From Yersinia pekkanenii (GTDB lineage: Bacteria > Pseudomonadota > Gammaproteobacteria > Enterobacterales > Enterobacteriaceae), in contig NZ_CQAZ01000005.1 of the NCBI RefSeq assembly GCF_001152565.1, positions 1-64,000 on the forward strand: a DNA stretch of 64,000 bases, given 5' to 3'. Both the position numbers and the translations under genes were made by a program. Every line of letters starts with the position of its first letter. The first letter of the stretch is position 1. Under the pieces are notes generated by a model. It was given only the letters and a program-made list of their open reading frames with translations, searched no databases and was not told where the DNA came from. Shown here piece after piece: positions 34,615 through 43,198 of the stretch.

Positions 34615-35934
34615 TTACTTGTTTGCTTGCTCGAAACGGCGCAACAGCACATCACCCCGCTTCACCGCGTTATCCAACGCTTCCTGAGCCGTTTTCTTAC
34701 CGGTCCACACGCCTTCCAACTCTTCATCCACCACCGTACGAATTTGCGGCATATTGCCCAAACGTAAGCCTTTGGTGTAAGGCAATGGCGGCTTGTTCAG
34801 CATCTGGCGAGTGGCGACATCAGCACCTGGGTTCTTCTCATAGAAACCTTGCTGCCGGGTTAGCTCGTAGGCGGCAGTAGTGATTGGCAGATAGCCCGTC
34901 TTTTGGTGCCATTCGGCAGCAATTTCTGGCTGAGCCAAGTATTGCAGGAATTCAGCTACGCCTTGGTAAGTGTCTTTATCTTTGCCCTCCATCACCCACA
35001 GGCTGGCACCGCCGATAATGGCGTTTTGTGGCGCATTTTTCTCGTCAGCGTCGTAAGGCATCATGCCAACACCATAGTTAAATTTGGCGTAATGGCGGAT
35101 ATCAGCCAGCGAACCGGAAGAGGCGGTGGTAATGGCACAATCACCGTTATAGAACTTGGCAGTCGATTCATCTTTACGGCCAAAATAGGTGAAATCACCT
35201 TTTTTATTCATATCTGACAGCAACTGGATGTGCTTAACCTGTACTGGCTTATTAAATTCCAGTACCGCATCGGTACCATCAAAACCATTGTTACGGCTGG
35301 CAATGGGTTGACCATGCCATGCACTGAAGTTCTCAATTTGAATCCAGCCTTGCCAGCCGCTGGCGTAACCACAGGGTGATCCCACAGCCCGTAATTTGGC
35401 GGTATCTGCGGCAAGTTCTTGCCAGGTTTTAGGCGGTTGATCCGGGTTCAGACCCGCTTTTTTGAACGCATCTTTGTTGTAATACAGCACTGGTGTGGAG
35501 CTGTTAAATGGCTGAGACAATAAATGGCCGGTTTTGGCATCAGTGTAATAGCCTGCCACCGTAGGGACAAAAACAGACTCATCAAATTTGATATCGGCGT
35601 CTTTAAATACCTGATATACCGGCTTAATTGCCTTGCTGGCCATCATGGTGGCAGTACCCACTTCATACACTTGCAAAATCGCCGGGGCTTTACCGGAGCG
35701 GAAAGCGGCAATTCCCGCAGCCAGACTCTGCTCGTAGTTGCCTTTATAAACCGGCACGATTTTATAATCGGTATGAGACTGGTTAAAGCGGTCAGCTAAT
35801 GAATTAACTTCGACACCTAGCTCCCCCTCCATTGAATGCCAAAAAGGAATCTCGGTCACCGCCATAGCATTGGCACTCAATGCCAAACTCAGTGCGCTAA
35901 AAATCGACGTTTTACGAATAGTATTGTTAAACAT
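34615..35934 (-). CDS. ugpB: sn-glycerol-3-phosphate-binding periplasmic protein UgpB
   Basis: UgpB captures glycerol-3-phosphate and glycerophosphocholine-type diesters in the periplasm for UgpAEC. It is an extracellular solute-binding protein family 1 member with an N-terminal signal peptide ([20 protein letters not shown], cleavage near ANAMA-VTEI). The mature N-terminus [13 protein letters not shown] matches the family's ligand-binding start. The 439 residues are close to E. coli UgpB (438). It is first in ugpBAECQ, with a Pho box array about 100-145 bp upstream. Confidence 0.95.
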   Translation of the reverse strand: MFNNTIRKTSIFSALSLALSANAMAVTEIPFWHSMEGELGVEVNSLADRFNQSHTDYKIVPVYKGNYEQSLAAGIAAFRSGKAPAILQVYEVGTATMMASKAIKPVYQVFKDADIKFDESVFVPTVAGYYTDAKTGHLLSQPFNSSTPVLYYNKDAFKKAGLNPDQPPKTWQELAADTAKLRAVGSPCGYASGWQGWIQIENFSAWHGQPIASRNNGFDGTDAVLEFNKPVQVKHIQLLSDMNKKGDFTYFGRKDESTAKFYNGDCAITTASSGSLADIRHYAKFNYGVGMMPYDADEKNAPQNAIIGGASLWVMEGKDKDTYQGVAEFLQYLAQPEIAAEWHQKTGYLPITTAAYELTRQQGFYEKNPGADVATRQMLNKPPLPYTKGLRLGNMPQIRTVVDEELEGVWTGKKTAQEALDNAVKRGDVLLRRFEQANK

Positions 35935-36383
35935 ATCTGGCCCCTGAATAAATCGGTCTGGCTCACATCAATTAATCGCAACAAGTGAGCGAAATAAATC
36001 ATTTTTTGTTCGCAAGCAAACATGACACTATTTCATGACAGAAATATACGATTGATATGACAGAAAAATGACAGGTCCGTGACGAAAGCAGGTTAGTAAT
36101 ATTCCTATTTACGCACGCAGACAACAATAATTAAATATACTCATCAGTTGTTCATTCAATAAATAAATATAAATTACTTTTCTTTAATTAATTCGCGTTA
36201 ATCATTATTGAATTAATGTTGGTAAGCATGTTAGTGTTCTGCCCGGCTTGTGAGGAATGTTATATTTACGCATTATTTAACGCCCTCGTTATCATTGCTA
36301 CATACAACATATAAGCCACAAGAATCATCAACACCTTTCCATTCTGGCAAGGATTTTATATAACGGACTATCAGGTATCTGTG
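35935..36383. other. ugpB-pilin divergent intergenic region (449 bp)
   Basis: No gene is seen here. The ugpB-proximal part holds the Pho box repeats (36022-36084). The remaining stretch (about 36110-36380) is very AT-rich, with runs such as ATTAATTCGCG and TTTAATTAATT, and must hold the pilus operon promoter. I could not recognise a specific regulator site for the pilus genes. Confidence 0.6.
36022..36084 (-). promoter_or_regulatory. Pho box array upstream of ugpB
   Basis: On the bottom strand a perfect PhoB box, CTGTCATTTTTCTGTCAT (36057-36074), is made of two 7-mers 11 bp apart. A third CTGTCAT (36035-36041) lies exactly 22 bp (two periods) further on, and CGTCAC (36079-36084) continues the 11-bp register upstream. 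A GTGTCAT (36022-36028) is nearby but 13 bp out of step. PhoB-dependent induction under phosphate starvation is expected, as for E. coli ugp. Confidence 0.85.
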
Positions 36384-36884
36384 ATGAAAAAAACTCTACT
36401 TTCCATTATAACCATGGCTGTATTTTCTAGTAGCAGCGCCTATGCTCAACCGCTAAATAAAGATATTCATGTTGAGACTGAAATCCACTCAAAAGTAAGC
36501 TTGAGCAAGGCTAACGACAGTGAACTCAATAATATCACACTTAGTTATGATACTAATAATAACGACGGAACACATACTCACCAAGAAAACATTAAAATAA
36601 AAGCCAGCGGCGCTAACAAGGTTAAAATTGCACTTCTGGAAGACTTTTCCTTGAAAAATGGGAAAAATGATACGTTTACCCATCACCTAATAACAATAGA
36701 TGGTAAACAATTACAGTCTCCGGTTAATATCCTTGGCGGTGCGCGACAATTAAATCAATTCTTTGATTTAATTAACAATGAAGCCATTCTTGAACTAAAA
36801 ATAAGCGCTAAGGAACCTCAAGGTGCTGTCGCTGGAGAAATATATTCAGGCATTGCCAAGTTTGTTATTGAAGAACATATCTAA
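36384..36884 (+). CDS. CS1-type (alpha) fimbrial major pilin
   Basis: A 166-residue secreted pilin of the CS1/CFA/I (alternate chaperone/usher) family. The signal peptide is MKKTLLSIITMAVFSSSSAYA, with a predicted mature start near QPLNKDIHVETEIHSKVSLS. That start resembles the CfaB-type donor strand pattern (charged residues followed by alternating hydrophobics). The C-terminus GEIYSGIAKFVIEEHI resembles the GNYSGVVSLVM end of CfaB. No cysteines are present, as in class 5 pilins. The ATG at 36384 follows an AGGT; GTG one codon earlier is open. First gene of the pilus operon, before the usher. Confidence 0.82.
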   Translation: MKKTLLSIITMAVFSSSSAYAQPLNKDIHVETEIHSKVSLSKANDSELNNITLSYDTNNNDGTHTHQENIKIKASGANKVKIALLEDFSLKNGKNDTFTHHLITIDGKQLQSPVNILGGARQLNQFFDLINNEAILELKISAKEPQGAVAGEIYSGIAKFVIEEHI

Positions 36885-36923
36885 TTAAGTAAAACATCAT
36901 AACTTCCTTATATTTAATACATA

Positions 36924-36948
36924 CAGTCAGGAGGTAACATCCTGACTG
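36924..36948 (+). terminator. Intercistronic hairpin between pilin and usher genes
   Basis: CAGTCAGGA (36924-36932) and TCCTGACTG (36940-36948) are perfect complements with a 7-nt loop; GCTCCTTTT follows. It probably causes partial termination or protects the upstream pilin mRNA, so that pilin is made in excess over the usher. Confidence 0.6.
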
Positions 36949-37063
36949 CATGCTCCTTTTGAAAAATATATAACGCAATGGTGTAACCAGAGCCATTAAA
37001 ATAAAAAATATATCATCCAAGGGAGTAAGCATGTCGCCATAGTTATCAATGGAATGGAATCCA

Positions 37064-39361
37064 ATGACAAAAAAAACAATAATAAACCAGGCCACTCTGT
37101 TTATTTTATCGGTTGCAGCATTTAATGTAGCTCACGCCGAAGATATAACTTTTGAACATTTAGTTCCCGCCGGGTTTTCCGCCGTGGAAGAACATAACAC
37201 CCTGCAATTGCTCGGTATATTAGACGGAGTAACCTTACCTAGCCCATTATTCTTTTCAGATAAAAAGCAACAGTTAAGCTTCGACCAACAGCAATATCGT
37301 GATAACCATATTGATGAACAATCCATTATATTATTAGAGCGTATTCTACCTCAAATACCTTATTTACAGTGCCAAAATGGCTGTGACTATATCTTATCAG
37401 GCCATCGAATTACCGTAGATAAAGTTAATCATGTGGTAACAATAACCAATAACAGCAATCACTATCTAATGCCGGTAACCTCCTGGGGGGTGGTACATAA
37501 TCAATTCGTTGACCTGCGCATAACAGCAAAAAATTACCGCGCAGTTTCAGCCAGAGGGCAAGGATACCTCGGTCTGCCCTTCCAATCTTTTGGCTCTGCC
37601 AATTGGTTTTATAATACCACTCGCATGAAGAATAATGGCTCATTCGCAAATCAACCGCAATACTGGCAACAGACCCAAATGGGCATTGGCAGTTGGTATC
37701 TGCAAAAGAACTTTCAGGCACACTATTTACGGGCTGGCCGGCAAAACAACCTGGATAATAGCGCGGGTAGTATTCATACCCTGATCAATCCAGCCTTAGA
37801 CCAATTCATAACACTGGGTAGCCAAAACTATTTGGCCATTGATAAGCCCTCGGCAGGTAGTTTAGTGCTATATGCCACCAGCGATGGTGATTTTGAAATT
37901 TACCGTGATAACCAACTCATCCGCCGTATTCCCGCGCAACTGGGGCGCAATGAAATTGATTACAGCCAACTGCCGGGCGGCTATTACAACGTTGAGATTC
38001 GTTTAGTGGATCGCACCGGGAAAGTGATCAATCAGGACAGCCAAACCATCAGCAATATCGGTACACAAACTAATAATGGTTGGTTCCTTACCCTAGGTAA
38101 CGGCGCGATGCGTAGCAATAATCACCCTCACCTGATGCAATTTGGCCGCAGCATGAATCTTAACAGCCTGCAAACCACTATTACGCTACTTAAAGACACC
38201 GCCAAACACTGGGCCGTCGAGGGTAATGCATCTCGCCCTTGGAACCTGTTTGATGTTGATCTCACCCCCACGTTGGGTCTGATGTCTGGCGAAAAACACA
38301 GTGGGGGATATTTGCGCCTGACGGGTGGGAATTCTGGTCTGGGGTATGCATCCGTAGCCCGTTACCAAACACCGGATGTATCAATATACGCGCCTAATGA
38401 TGGCAGCACATCGGCTTCTTATAGCCGTCGTTTTGGGCCAACCCAACTGAGTTATCAATTCAATCAATATAAAAATAGCAAACAACATCGTATCCAAAGT
38501 CGCTGGGACTGGCGGCAACCACAATTTGGGCTGGCCCTATCCCTCGGGGTACAAAAAGGGGGGCAATGGAGCAGCCAAAATAATTACGGAATCTTCCTCA
38601 ATACCAGCCTATCCCTGCTCAAAAGTAGCGCCAGTATCAATAGTGCCTATGCCCAGCAGACGCTGACTACCAGTGCCAGTTATCAAAAAGAGTTTAGCGA
38701 TAACTATGGCACCAGCGCCTTCGGTGTTGATGGCAGTACCAGCGGTAAAACAAACAGTTTCGGCAGTTTTGCTAATCGCAGCGGCAGCAGAGGAGACGTC
38801 TCTGTACGAATGGGGGTTGATAACAAAATAGCCAACGGTGGCATCAACTATAACAGTATGCTAGCCATCAGCCCGCAAGGGATAGCATTAGGCCGCAGCA
38901 GCTACAGCGGAACCGCATTACTGATAGAGACACCCAACTTAGCCGACACGCCCTACAGCTTCCGCGCCGAAGGTCATCCGATAACGGGTAACGGTATTTA
39001 TGTAATACCGGTTCCCCGCTACCAAGACCGTTTCTTTGTTCGGACTCATAATGACCGTAGTGACATAGATATGAATATTCAGTTGCCGGTCAGCATCGTC
39101 CGCGCTCACCCTGGACAAGTATTTTCGAGCAAAGCCAATATCACACTGAACCTGCTTTACAGCGGTTTTTTCAAAGACCCGCACGGGCAACCTGTTAGCG
39201 GAGTTATCCATGAAACGGGCGACACCGTTCACCCTAATGGCCTGTTCTCCATTAACTCAGATGTCATGCTAAAAAACATCACTGTCCAAGGCCAATTCAC
39301 CCGTTACCGCTGCGATATGCGCCAGCAACACGATCACATTTACCTTTGTCATTTGGATTAA
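37064..39361 (+). CDS. Outer membrane usher of a CS1-type (alpha) pilus
   Basis: A 765-residue usher of the alternate chaperone/usher (CfaC/CooC-like) family, the outer-membrane pore that assembles and secretes the pilus. The signal peptide is TKKTIINQATLFILSVAAFN, ending NVAHA. The mature protein has the N-terminal periplasmic domain (to about 125), a long beta-barrel region with many alternating Tyr/Gly/Ser strands (about 150-640), a plug-like PSAGSLVLYATSDGDFEIYRD segment, and a C-terminal domain with a late Cys pair (YRCDMRQQHDHIYLC). It is shorter than FimD-type ushers, as expected for alpha ushers. The ATG at 37064 begins the signal peptide; 37049 adds five residues. Confidence 0.85.
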   Translation: MTKKTIINQATLFILSVAAFNVAHAEDITFEHLVPAGFSAVEEHNTLQLLGILDGVTLPSPLFFSDKKQQLSFDQQQYRDNHIDEQSIILLERILPQIPYLQCQNGCDYILSGHRITVDKVNHVVTITNNSNHYLMPVTSWGVVHNQFVDLRITAKNYRAVSARGQGYLGLPFQSFGSANWFYNTTRMKNNGSFANQPQYWQQTQMGIGSWYLQKNFQAHYLRAGRQNNLDNSAGSIHTLINPALDQFITLGSQNYLAIDKPSAGSLVLYATSDGDFEIYRDNQLIRRIPAQLGRNEIDYSQLPGGYYNVEIRLVDRTGKVINQDSQTISNIGTQTNNGWFLTLGNGAMRSNNHPHLMQFGRSMNLNSLQTTITLLKDTAKHWAVEGNASRPWNLFDVDLTPTLGLMSGEKHSGGYLRLTGGNSGLGYASVARYQTPDVSIYAPNDGSTSASYSRRFGPTQLSYQFNQYKNSKQHRIQSRWDWRQPQFGLALSLGVQKGGQWSSQNNYGIFLNTSLSLLKSSASINSAYAQQTLTTSASYQKEFSDNYGTSAFGVDGSTSGKTNSFGSFANRSGSRGDVSVRMGVDNKIANGGINYNSMLAISPQGIALGRSSYSGTALLIETPNLADTPYSFRAEGHPITGNGIYVIPVPRYQDRFFVRTHNDRSDIDMNIQLPVSIVRAHPGQVFSSKANITLNLLYSGFFKDPHGQPVSGVIHETGDTVHPNGLFSINSDVMLKNITVQGQFTRYRCDMRQQHDHIYLCHLD

Positions 39362-39378
39362 TACCGACAGGAATAGTT

Positions 39379-40689
39379 ATGAAATACGCTTATTTATTCT
39401 CCACTATCGCCTTACTGCTGGCCTCAATTACCGCAACCTATGGGCAATTAATGGCTATCCCTACCCGCACCACAGTCGAAGCGTTGGATCAGCATCGAAC
39501 CGTGCAGGTTTATAACAGTGGTGATAAACCGCTTTATCTGGATATCACGTTACAACGAGTGGATAACCCCGGAGTAACCCCGGAACAAAAGACACTAATA
39601 AGTGATATCAGCCAACCTGAAATGATTTTTAACCCTAACCGGATCACCTTAGGGCCAAAGCAGAAACGTGACATTAAGTTATTGCCTTTAAAATCTCCGG
39701 CTCAAGAAACCCTATATCGCCTTTATATCAATCCAGTCGTTGATATTAAAGCTGTCGGGAATAGTGAAGACAAAAACAAAATCCACACACCAATGACCAT
39801 CAGTATTGGTTATGGAGTATTGGTTCATCATGTGCCGCCCTTGGCCGCTCAAACTCGTCACTGGCAACATCAATGCTTGCCGAGCGGTACTCTCACGCTG
39901 ACCTCCATCGGCACAGTCCATAGCAAATTTACGCAATTGAAATCAAGTAATAACCCAACCCTAACCGACAGCCTGAATCTGTATCCCGGCATACCAGTCA
40001 GCCTGTCAGCCTGTCAGCCAAACAACTTAGCGGTGAAGCCGATAATGAAACCTTTACTGTTCGTTGCGACTAGTCTTCTGCCACTCGGTACTTTGGCCGC
40101 AATAGATATTCAGCCACATGTCCTGGAAATCCAACAGGAGAGTACGGTGGTCACGGTAATCAATCATGGTTCAGAACCTCAGTACGTCACGGTGCAACTG
40201 TATCGACTCAATAACCCAGGTGAGTTACCTGAGCTGGAGTCACTAACCCCGGTCGGCGAGCAACCGCAACCCACGCTGTTTGCTGCTCCAGCAAAACTGA
40301 CTCTTGGGCCAAAACAGAGCGGGAAAATATTTCTGAAAGCACTTAGCACACCTGATAAAGAGCAGGTTTATCGATTAGCGGTGACTCCGGTGCATAACCG
40401 GAACGTCAACGGTAATGGTGCTGTATTGGGTGTGCAACTAAGTTATATGGGGCTGGTTAGGCACCTACCTGACGCCCTGCAACCCCAATGGTCGCACCGC
40501 TGTATTAACGGAGCCGTGGAATTACACAATACCGGCAATATCCGTCTACAGTGGCACCAATTAGCGGCCCAAGGGCAGATTATCAATGATTTTAATCTTT
40601 ATCCCGATCAGCATCGGCAACTGGCAGCCAGGCATATTAACGGGATGGTTGAGGATAAAACGTTTAACTTGCGATGCTCAGCGGGTTAA
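39379..40689 (+). CDS. Fused tandem pilus chaperones (frameshifted first chaperone joined to second)
   Basis: The open frame encodes 436 residues holding two periplasmic chaperones in a row, each with its own signal peptide (MKYAYLFSTIALLLASITAT and, at residue 223, MKPLLFVATSLLPLGTLA). Such an internal signal peptide is not expected in one working protein. The cause is visible: three copies of an 8-bp repeat at 39997-40020. Removing one copy makes chaperone 1 end with SAKQLSGEADNETFTVRCD and stop at TAG 40071-40073 (228 residues). That tail aligns without gaps with the chaperone 2 C-terminus ending KTFNLRCSAG. As written, chaperone 1 lacks its native last strand and Cys partner and is probably impaired. 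AGGAAT precedes the ATG. Confidence 0.75.
   Translation: MKYAYLFSTIALLLASITATYGQLMAIPTRTTVEALDQHRTVQVYNSGDKPLYLDITLQRVDNPGVTPEQKTLISDISQPEMIFNPNRITLGPKQKRDIKLLPLKSPAQETLYRLYINPVVDIKAVGNSEDKNKIHTPMTISIGYGVLVHHVPPLAAQTRHWQHQCLPSGTLTLTSIGTVHSKFTQLKSSNNPTLTDSLNLYPGIPVSLSACQPNNLAVKPIMKPLLFVATSLLPLGTLAAIDIQPHVLEIQQESTVVTVINHGSEPQYVTVQLYRLNNPGELPELESLTPVGEQPQPTLFAAPAKLTLGPKQSGKIFLKALSTPDKEQVYRLAVTPVHNRNVNGNGAVLGVQLSYMGLVRHLPDALQPQWSHRCINGAVELHNTGNIRLQWHQLAAQGQIINDFNLYPDQHRQLAARHINGMVEDKTFNLRCSAG
39997..40020 (+). repeat. 8-bp tandem repeat (three copies) causing a frameshift in chaperone 1
   Basis: GTCAGCCT is present at 39997-40004 and 40005-40012, and GTCAGCCA at 40013-40020. Because 8 is not a multiple of 3, gain or loss of a copy switches the reading frame of the first chaperone gene near its 3' end. 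Two copies restore a chaperone-like C-terminus and a separate stop; three copies give the fused frame. Confidence 0.9.
40045..40689 (+). CDS. Second pilus periplasmic chaperone (internal start)
   Basis: From the internal ATG the frame encodes a complete 214-residue alternate chaperone/usher chaperone. The signal peptide is MKPLLFVATSLLPLGTLA; the immunoglobulin-like domain 1 (IDIQPHVLEIQQESTVVTVINHGSEPQYVTVQLY) has the usual basic and hydrophobic strands, and domain 2 ends in TFNLRCSAG, with Cys in SHRCING and LRC as a likely disulphide pair. GGTGA at 40032-40036 lies 8 bp before the ATG and can serve as ribosome binding site. In the two-copy repeat state this start would overlap chaperone 1 by 29 bp. 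It parallels chaperone 1, as in operons with two dedicated chaperones. Confidence 0.72.
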   Translation: MKPLLFVATSLLPLGTLAAIDIQPHVLEIQQESTVVTVINHGSEPQYVTVQLYRLNNPGELPELESLTPVGEQPQPTLFAAPAKLTLGPKQSGKIFLKALSTPDKEQVYRLAVTPVHNRNVNGNGAVLGVQLSYMGLVRHLPDALQPQWSHRCINGAVELHNTGNIRLQWHQLAAQGQIINDFNLYPDQHRQLAARHINGMVEDKTFNLRCSAG

Positions 40690-40703
40690 AGATAAGGAAC
40701 ATG

Positions 40704-41261
40704 ATGAACATAATCAAAATAGTCGTCCTATCCCTATTACTTCCCTTGCAGGTTAAGGCAGATGCTATTCCATTGGGAGGTATTGAAGTCAAATTAGATG
40801 TGATTACACAACCTCTAATTAAGGTCGAAAAACCAGGGGGTGGTTGGTACAACCGTATCCAACTAAAAAGTAATGTAGAAAATCCCTCGATTTATCAGAC
40901 GGAAGTCCCGATAACCGTAAAATTACACGAGCAAGATGGATATCGTATCTCAGTGAAAAACCCGCTGATACTCACCCGCCACGCAATTATTTTGCGTGGC
41001 GTTACTCAGCAGGGTCATCCAATGGTGTCTAACATTCAGGATCATCAAGAGTTCTCTCCTGCTGAAATACGCTGGGGAAGTGATCACACCAATCTACGCC
41101 TATTGTCGGCCATCCCCGAAACATTTTATGTCGATAACAGTACAAGCCGTCAAACCAGCACTCACTATTTATTGCAGATTTCCGCACAGGCACCTCGCGG
41201 GAAAAATACTGCGGGAAAATATCACGGGCAATTGACATTATTGTTTGAAACAAATAGCTGA
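40704..41261 (+). CDS. Minor pilin-like secreted protein of the pilus operon
   Basis: A 185-residue protein with a signal peptide (MNIIKIVVLSLLLPLQVKA). The mature part begins DAIPLGGIEVKLDVITQPLI, with an alternating pattern like CS1-type pilin N-terminal strands, and ends GKYHGQLTLLFETNS, matching the GxYxGxxxLxxE pattern at the end of the major pilin here. I read it as a minor or adaptor pilin, but a specialised assembly protein cannot be excluded. ATG 40704 is 5 bp from AAGGA; ATG 40701 is also possible. It starts 14 bp after the chaperone stop. Confidence 0.65.
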   Translation: MNIIKIVVLSLLLPLQVKADAIPLGGIEVKLDVITQPLIKVEKPGGGWYNRIQLKSNVENPSIYQTEVPITVKLHEQDGYRISVKNPLILTRHAIILRGVTQQGHPMVSNIQDHQEFSPAEIRWGSDHTNLRLLSAIPETFYVDNSTSRQTSTHYLLQISAQAPRGKNTAGKYHGQLTLLFETNS

Positions 41262-41295
41262 AAAAAATAACTGACAGTCATGGAGAGACAATCAA

Positions 41296-42366
41296 GTGAA
41301 GGTTAAAAATAAACTATTCTTTATGGGGTTATTGTGGTTGATAATACAACCAATAGCGATAGCCAACCCCTACTTCTATCCCTATATCCAGCGATATTCT
41401 AACTGTTCTATAACAGTATTAGAAGATAATAGCGTGCAGGTTTCTTTTCGCGCTCATCATGCGGACACACCATTTGACCCTCATAAAATACAATATAATC
41501 AGGGTAGGGGTAACATCCCTAATAGCGAAGCCATTACATTGACCCCAAATCAAGCCATGCTCTCTATTTATGTTTATAAAACTGATGGTACGCCAGATTT
41601 AAGCATTCCATCTCATGCTATTAGTGATATTTATCTCAATGGAATTAACCCCATCAGTACGAACAATAATACTCAAAACATAAAATTTGATGGAGGCTCA
41701 GATGTATTTAGCAATACATACTATGATGTGTCGTTCAGAATTGCTGCTAATGCTCTTCAATCTATCAGAATAGGTGCAACAGTGGGTGGCGTACTTAATA
41801 TAGGTGAACAGCAGTATTCTTTATTTTCATCAAATGGTGTCTCTTTTGGCTCATCAGGTAAACAATGCGCACATTTCTATCCCCAGACTAGCGGGGCACC
41901 CGATGAGATGACAATTGACCCTAAATTCAGTCTATCACCAGCAACATGGCAATTAGGGGCGATTCAACTGGATGAACTACTCAATACAGATACCCATTCA
42001 ATAAATCACGAACAGGTTGAGTTTTGTATTAATTACCAAACAAGGGGGATACGAGAGACGGCTAAGTATAATATACAGATCAACAATTTGAATGGGTTAT
42101 CCCCAAATAGTAATTACTTCCAATTAAAAGATGGTGATAAAGTTATTCATTACCAGATAGAGCAGTTCAACTACGATGGTTCCGTCGATCAATTCCCCAA
42201 TAGTTACGGTCGCATGATGGAATTAGCAACCCTGCACCAAATACCAGAGCAGTCAGTAAATGAAAATATTTGCTTCAGTGCCGAAATTAACCTCTTTAGC
42301 ACGGAGACAACTGATAAAGGCAGCTATAGCGACACATTGAATTTTACCATTACGCCTTTATCATAA
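41296..42366 (+). CDS. CS1-type pilus tip adhesin
   Basis: A 356-residue secreted protein in the place and with the size of CfaE-type tip adhesins (about 360). The signal peptide MKVKNKLFFMGLLWLIIQPI ends at AIA-NPYF. The N-terminal half (to about 200) would be the receptor-binding domain, ending near the Cys of GKQCAHFYPQ. The C-terminal half would be the pilin domain (DPKFSLSPATWQLG to GSYSDTLNFTITPLS), with Cys in VEFCINYQ and NICFSAEI. The start codon is GTG, 9 bp after GGAGA. The sequence is AT-rich and low in similarity to anything I recognise, so the receptor is unknown. Confidence 0.7.
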   Translation: MKVKNKLFFMGLLWLIIQPIAIANPYFYPYIQRYSNCSITVLEDNSVQVSFRAHHADTPFDPHKIQYNQGRGNIPNSEAITLTPNQAMLSIYVYKTDGTPDLSIPSHAISDIYLNGINPISTNNNTQNIKFDGGSDVFSNTYYDVSFRIAANALQSIRIGATVGGVLNIGEQQYSLFSSNGVSFGSSGKQCAHFYPQTSGAPDEMTIDPKFSLSPATWQLGAIQLDELLNTDTHSINHEQVEFCINYQTRGIRETAKYNIQINNLNGLSPNSNYFQLKDGDKVIHYQIEQFNYDGSVDQFPNSYGRMMELATLHQIPEQSVNENICFSAEINLFSTETTDKGSYSDTLNFTITPLS

Positions 42367-42390
42367 AGCTTATCCGATAACTGGGGACTC

Positions 42391-42419
42391 ATAATAAATA
42401 AGGCCCGATAACGGGCCTT
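42391..42419 (-). terminator. Terminator between livF and the pilus operon
   Basis: AAGGCCCG (42400-42407) pairs with CGGGCCTT (42412-42419). On the bottom strand it is followed by ATTTATTAT, so it mainly serves livF; it may also act as the 3' hairpin of the adhesin transcript. Confidence 0.65.
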
Positions 42420-42452
42420 ACCTTACCATCCAACATTAAAACAACCGAATAC

Positions 42453-43154
42453 TTAACCGCCCAAATAAGCGGAGCGTACCGCTTCATTCGCCAGCAAAGC
42501 AGCACCCGTATCTTCCAGGACAATGCGGCCATTCTCCAGCACATAACCACGGTCTGCCAATTTCAAAGCCTGATTTGCGTTCTGCTCAACCAGGAAAATG
42601 GTCATCCCCTCTTCCCGCAATTGTTGAATCGTATCAAATATTTGCAGAATGATGATCGGTGCTAATCCTAATGAAGGTTCATCCAACAGCAGCAATTTTG
42701 GCTGGCTCATCAGCGCACGGCCTATCGCCAACATCTGTTGCTCACCACCTGACATGGTTCCGGCGCGCTGAACACGCCGTTCAAACAACCGTGGGAACAA
42801 ATCATAAACCCGTTCAATACGCTGCTGGTATTGCTGACGATCGGCAAAAAATCCCCCCATCGCCAGATTCTCTTCAACGGTCATACGCGCAAATACTCGG
42901 CGGCCTTCCGGCACAATAGCAATCGCCTCACGCATAATGCGCGCAGTCTGCCAGTCAGTAATATCCTGCTCACCGAAAACAATACTGCCCTCAGTCGCGC
43001 GTGGCTCGCCACATAATGTTCCCAATAGTGTAGTTTTACCCGCACCGTTGGCACCAATCAGCGTAACTATCTCACCTTGTTGAATATGTAGACTAACCTG
43101 GTGCAATGCCTGAATTTTGCCGTAATGGGCTGAAACTTTATTAAATGACAACAT
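42453..43154 (-). CDS. livF: Branched-chain amino acid ABC importer ATP-binding protein LivF
   Basis: LivF is one of the two ATPases of the LIV high-affinity leucine/isoleucine/valine importer. It has Walker A GANGAGKTTLL (about 34-44), signature MSGGEQQMLAIGRA (about 133-146) and Walker B LLLLDEPSLGLAP. The 233 residues are the usual short LivF form without an extra C-terminal domain. It is last in livKHMGF, with 44 bp from livG. Confidence 0.95.
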   Translation of the reverse strand: MLSFNKVSAHYGKIQALHQVSLHIQQGEIVTLIGANGAGKTTLLGTLCGEPRATEGSIVFGEQDITDWQTARIMREAIAIVPEGRRVFARMTVEENLAMGGFFADRQQYQQRIERVYDLFPRLFERRVQRAGTMSGGEQQMLAIGRALMSQPKLLLLDEPSLGLAPIIILQIFDTIQQLREEGMTIFLVEQNANQALKLADRGYVLENGRIVLEDTGAALLANEAVRSAYLGG

Positions 43155-43198
43155 ACTATGTTTATCCCTCGCCCATTTTCCATTTAGCTAAAATAAGG

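Noticed and set aside
37066-37073. A8 tract in the second to fourth usher codons as a phase-variation site
   Set aside because: Runs of eight A are frequent in AT-rich signal peptide codons (Lys), and nothing else supports switching.
39379-40689. A genuine evolved two-domain chaperone fusion protein
   Set aside because: The second half starts with a complete signal peptide, and the join is explained by an 8-bp repeat whose removal restores a homologous C-terminus and stop.
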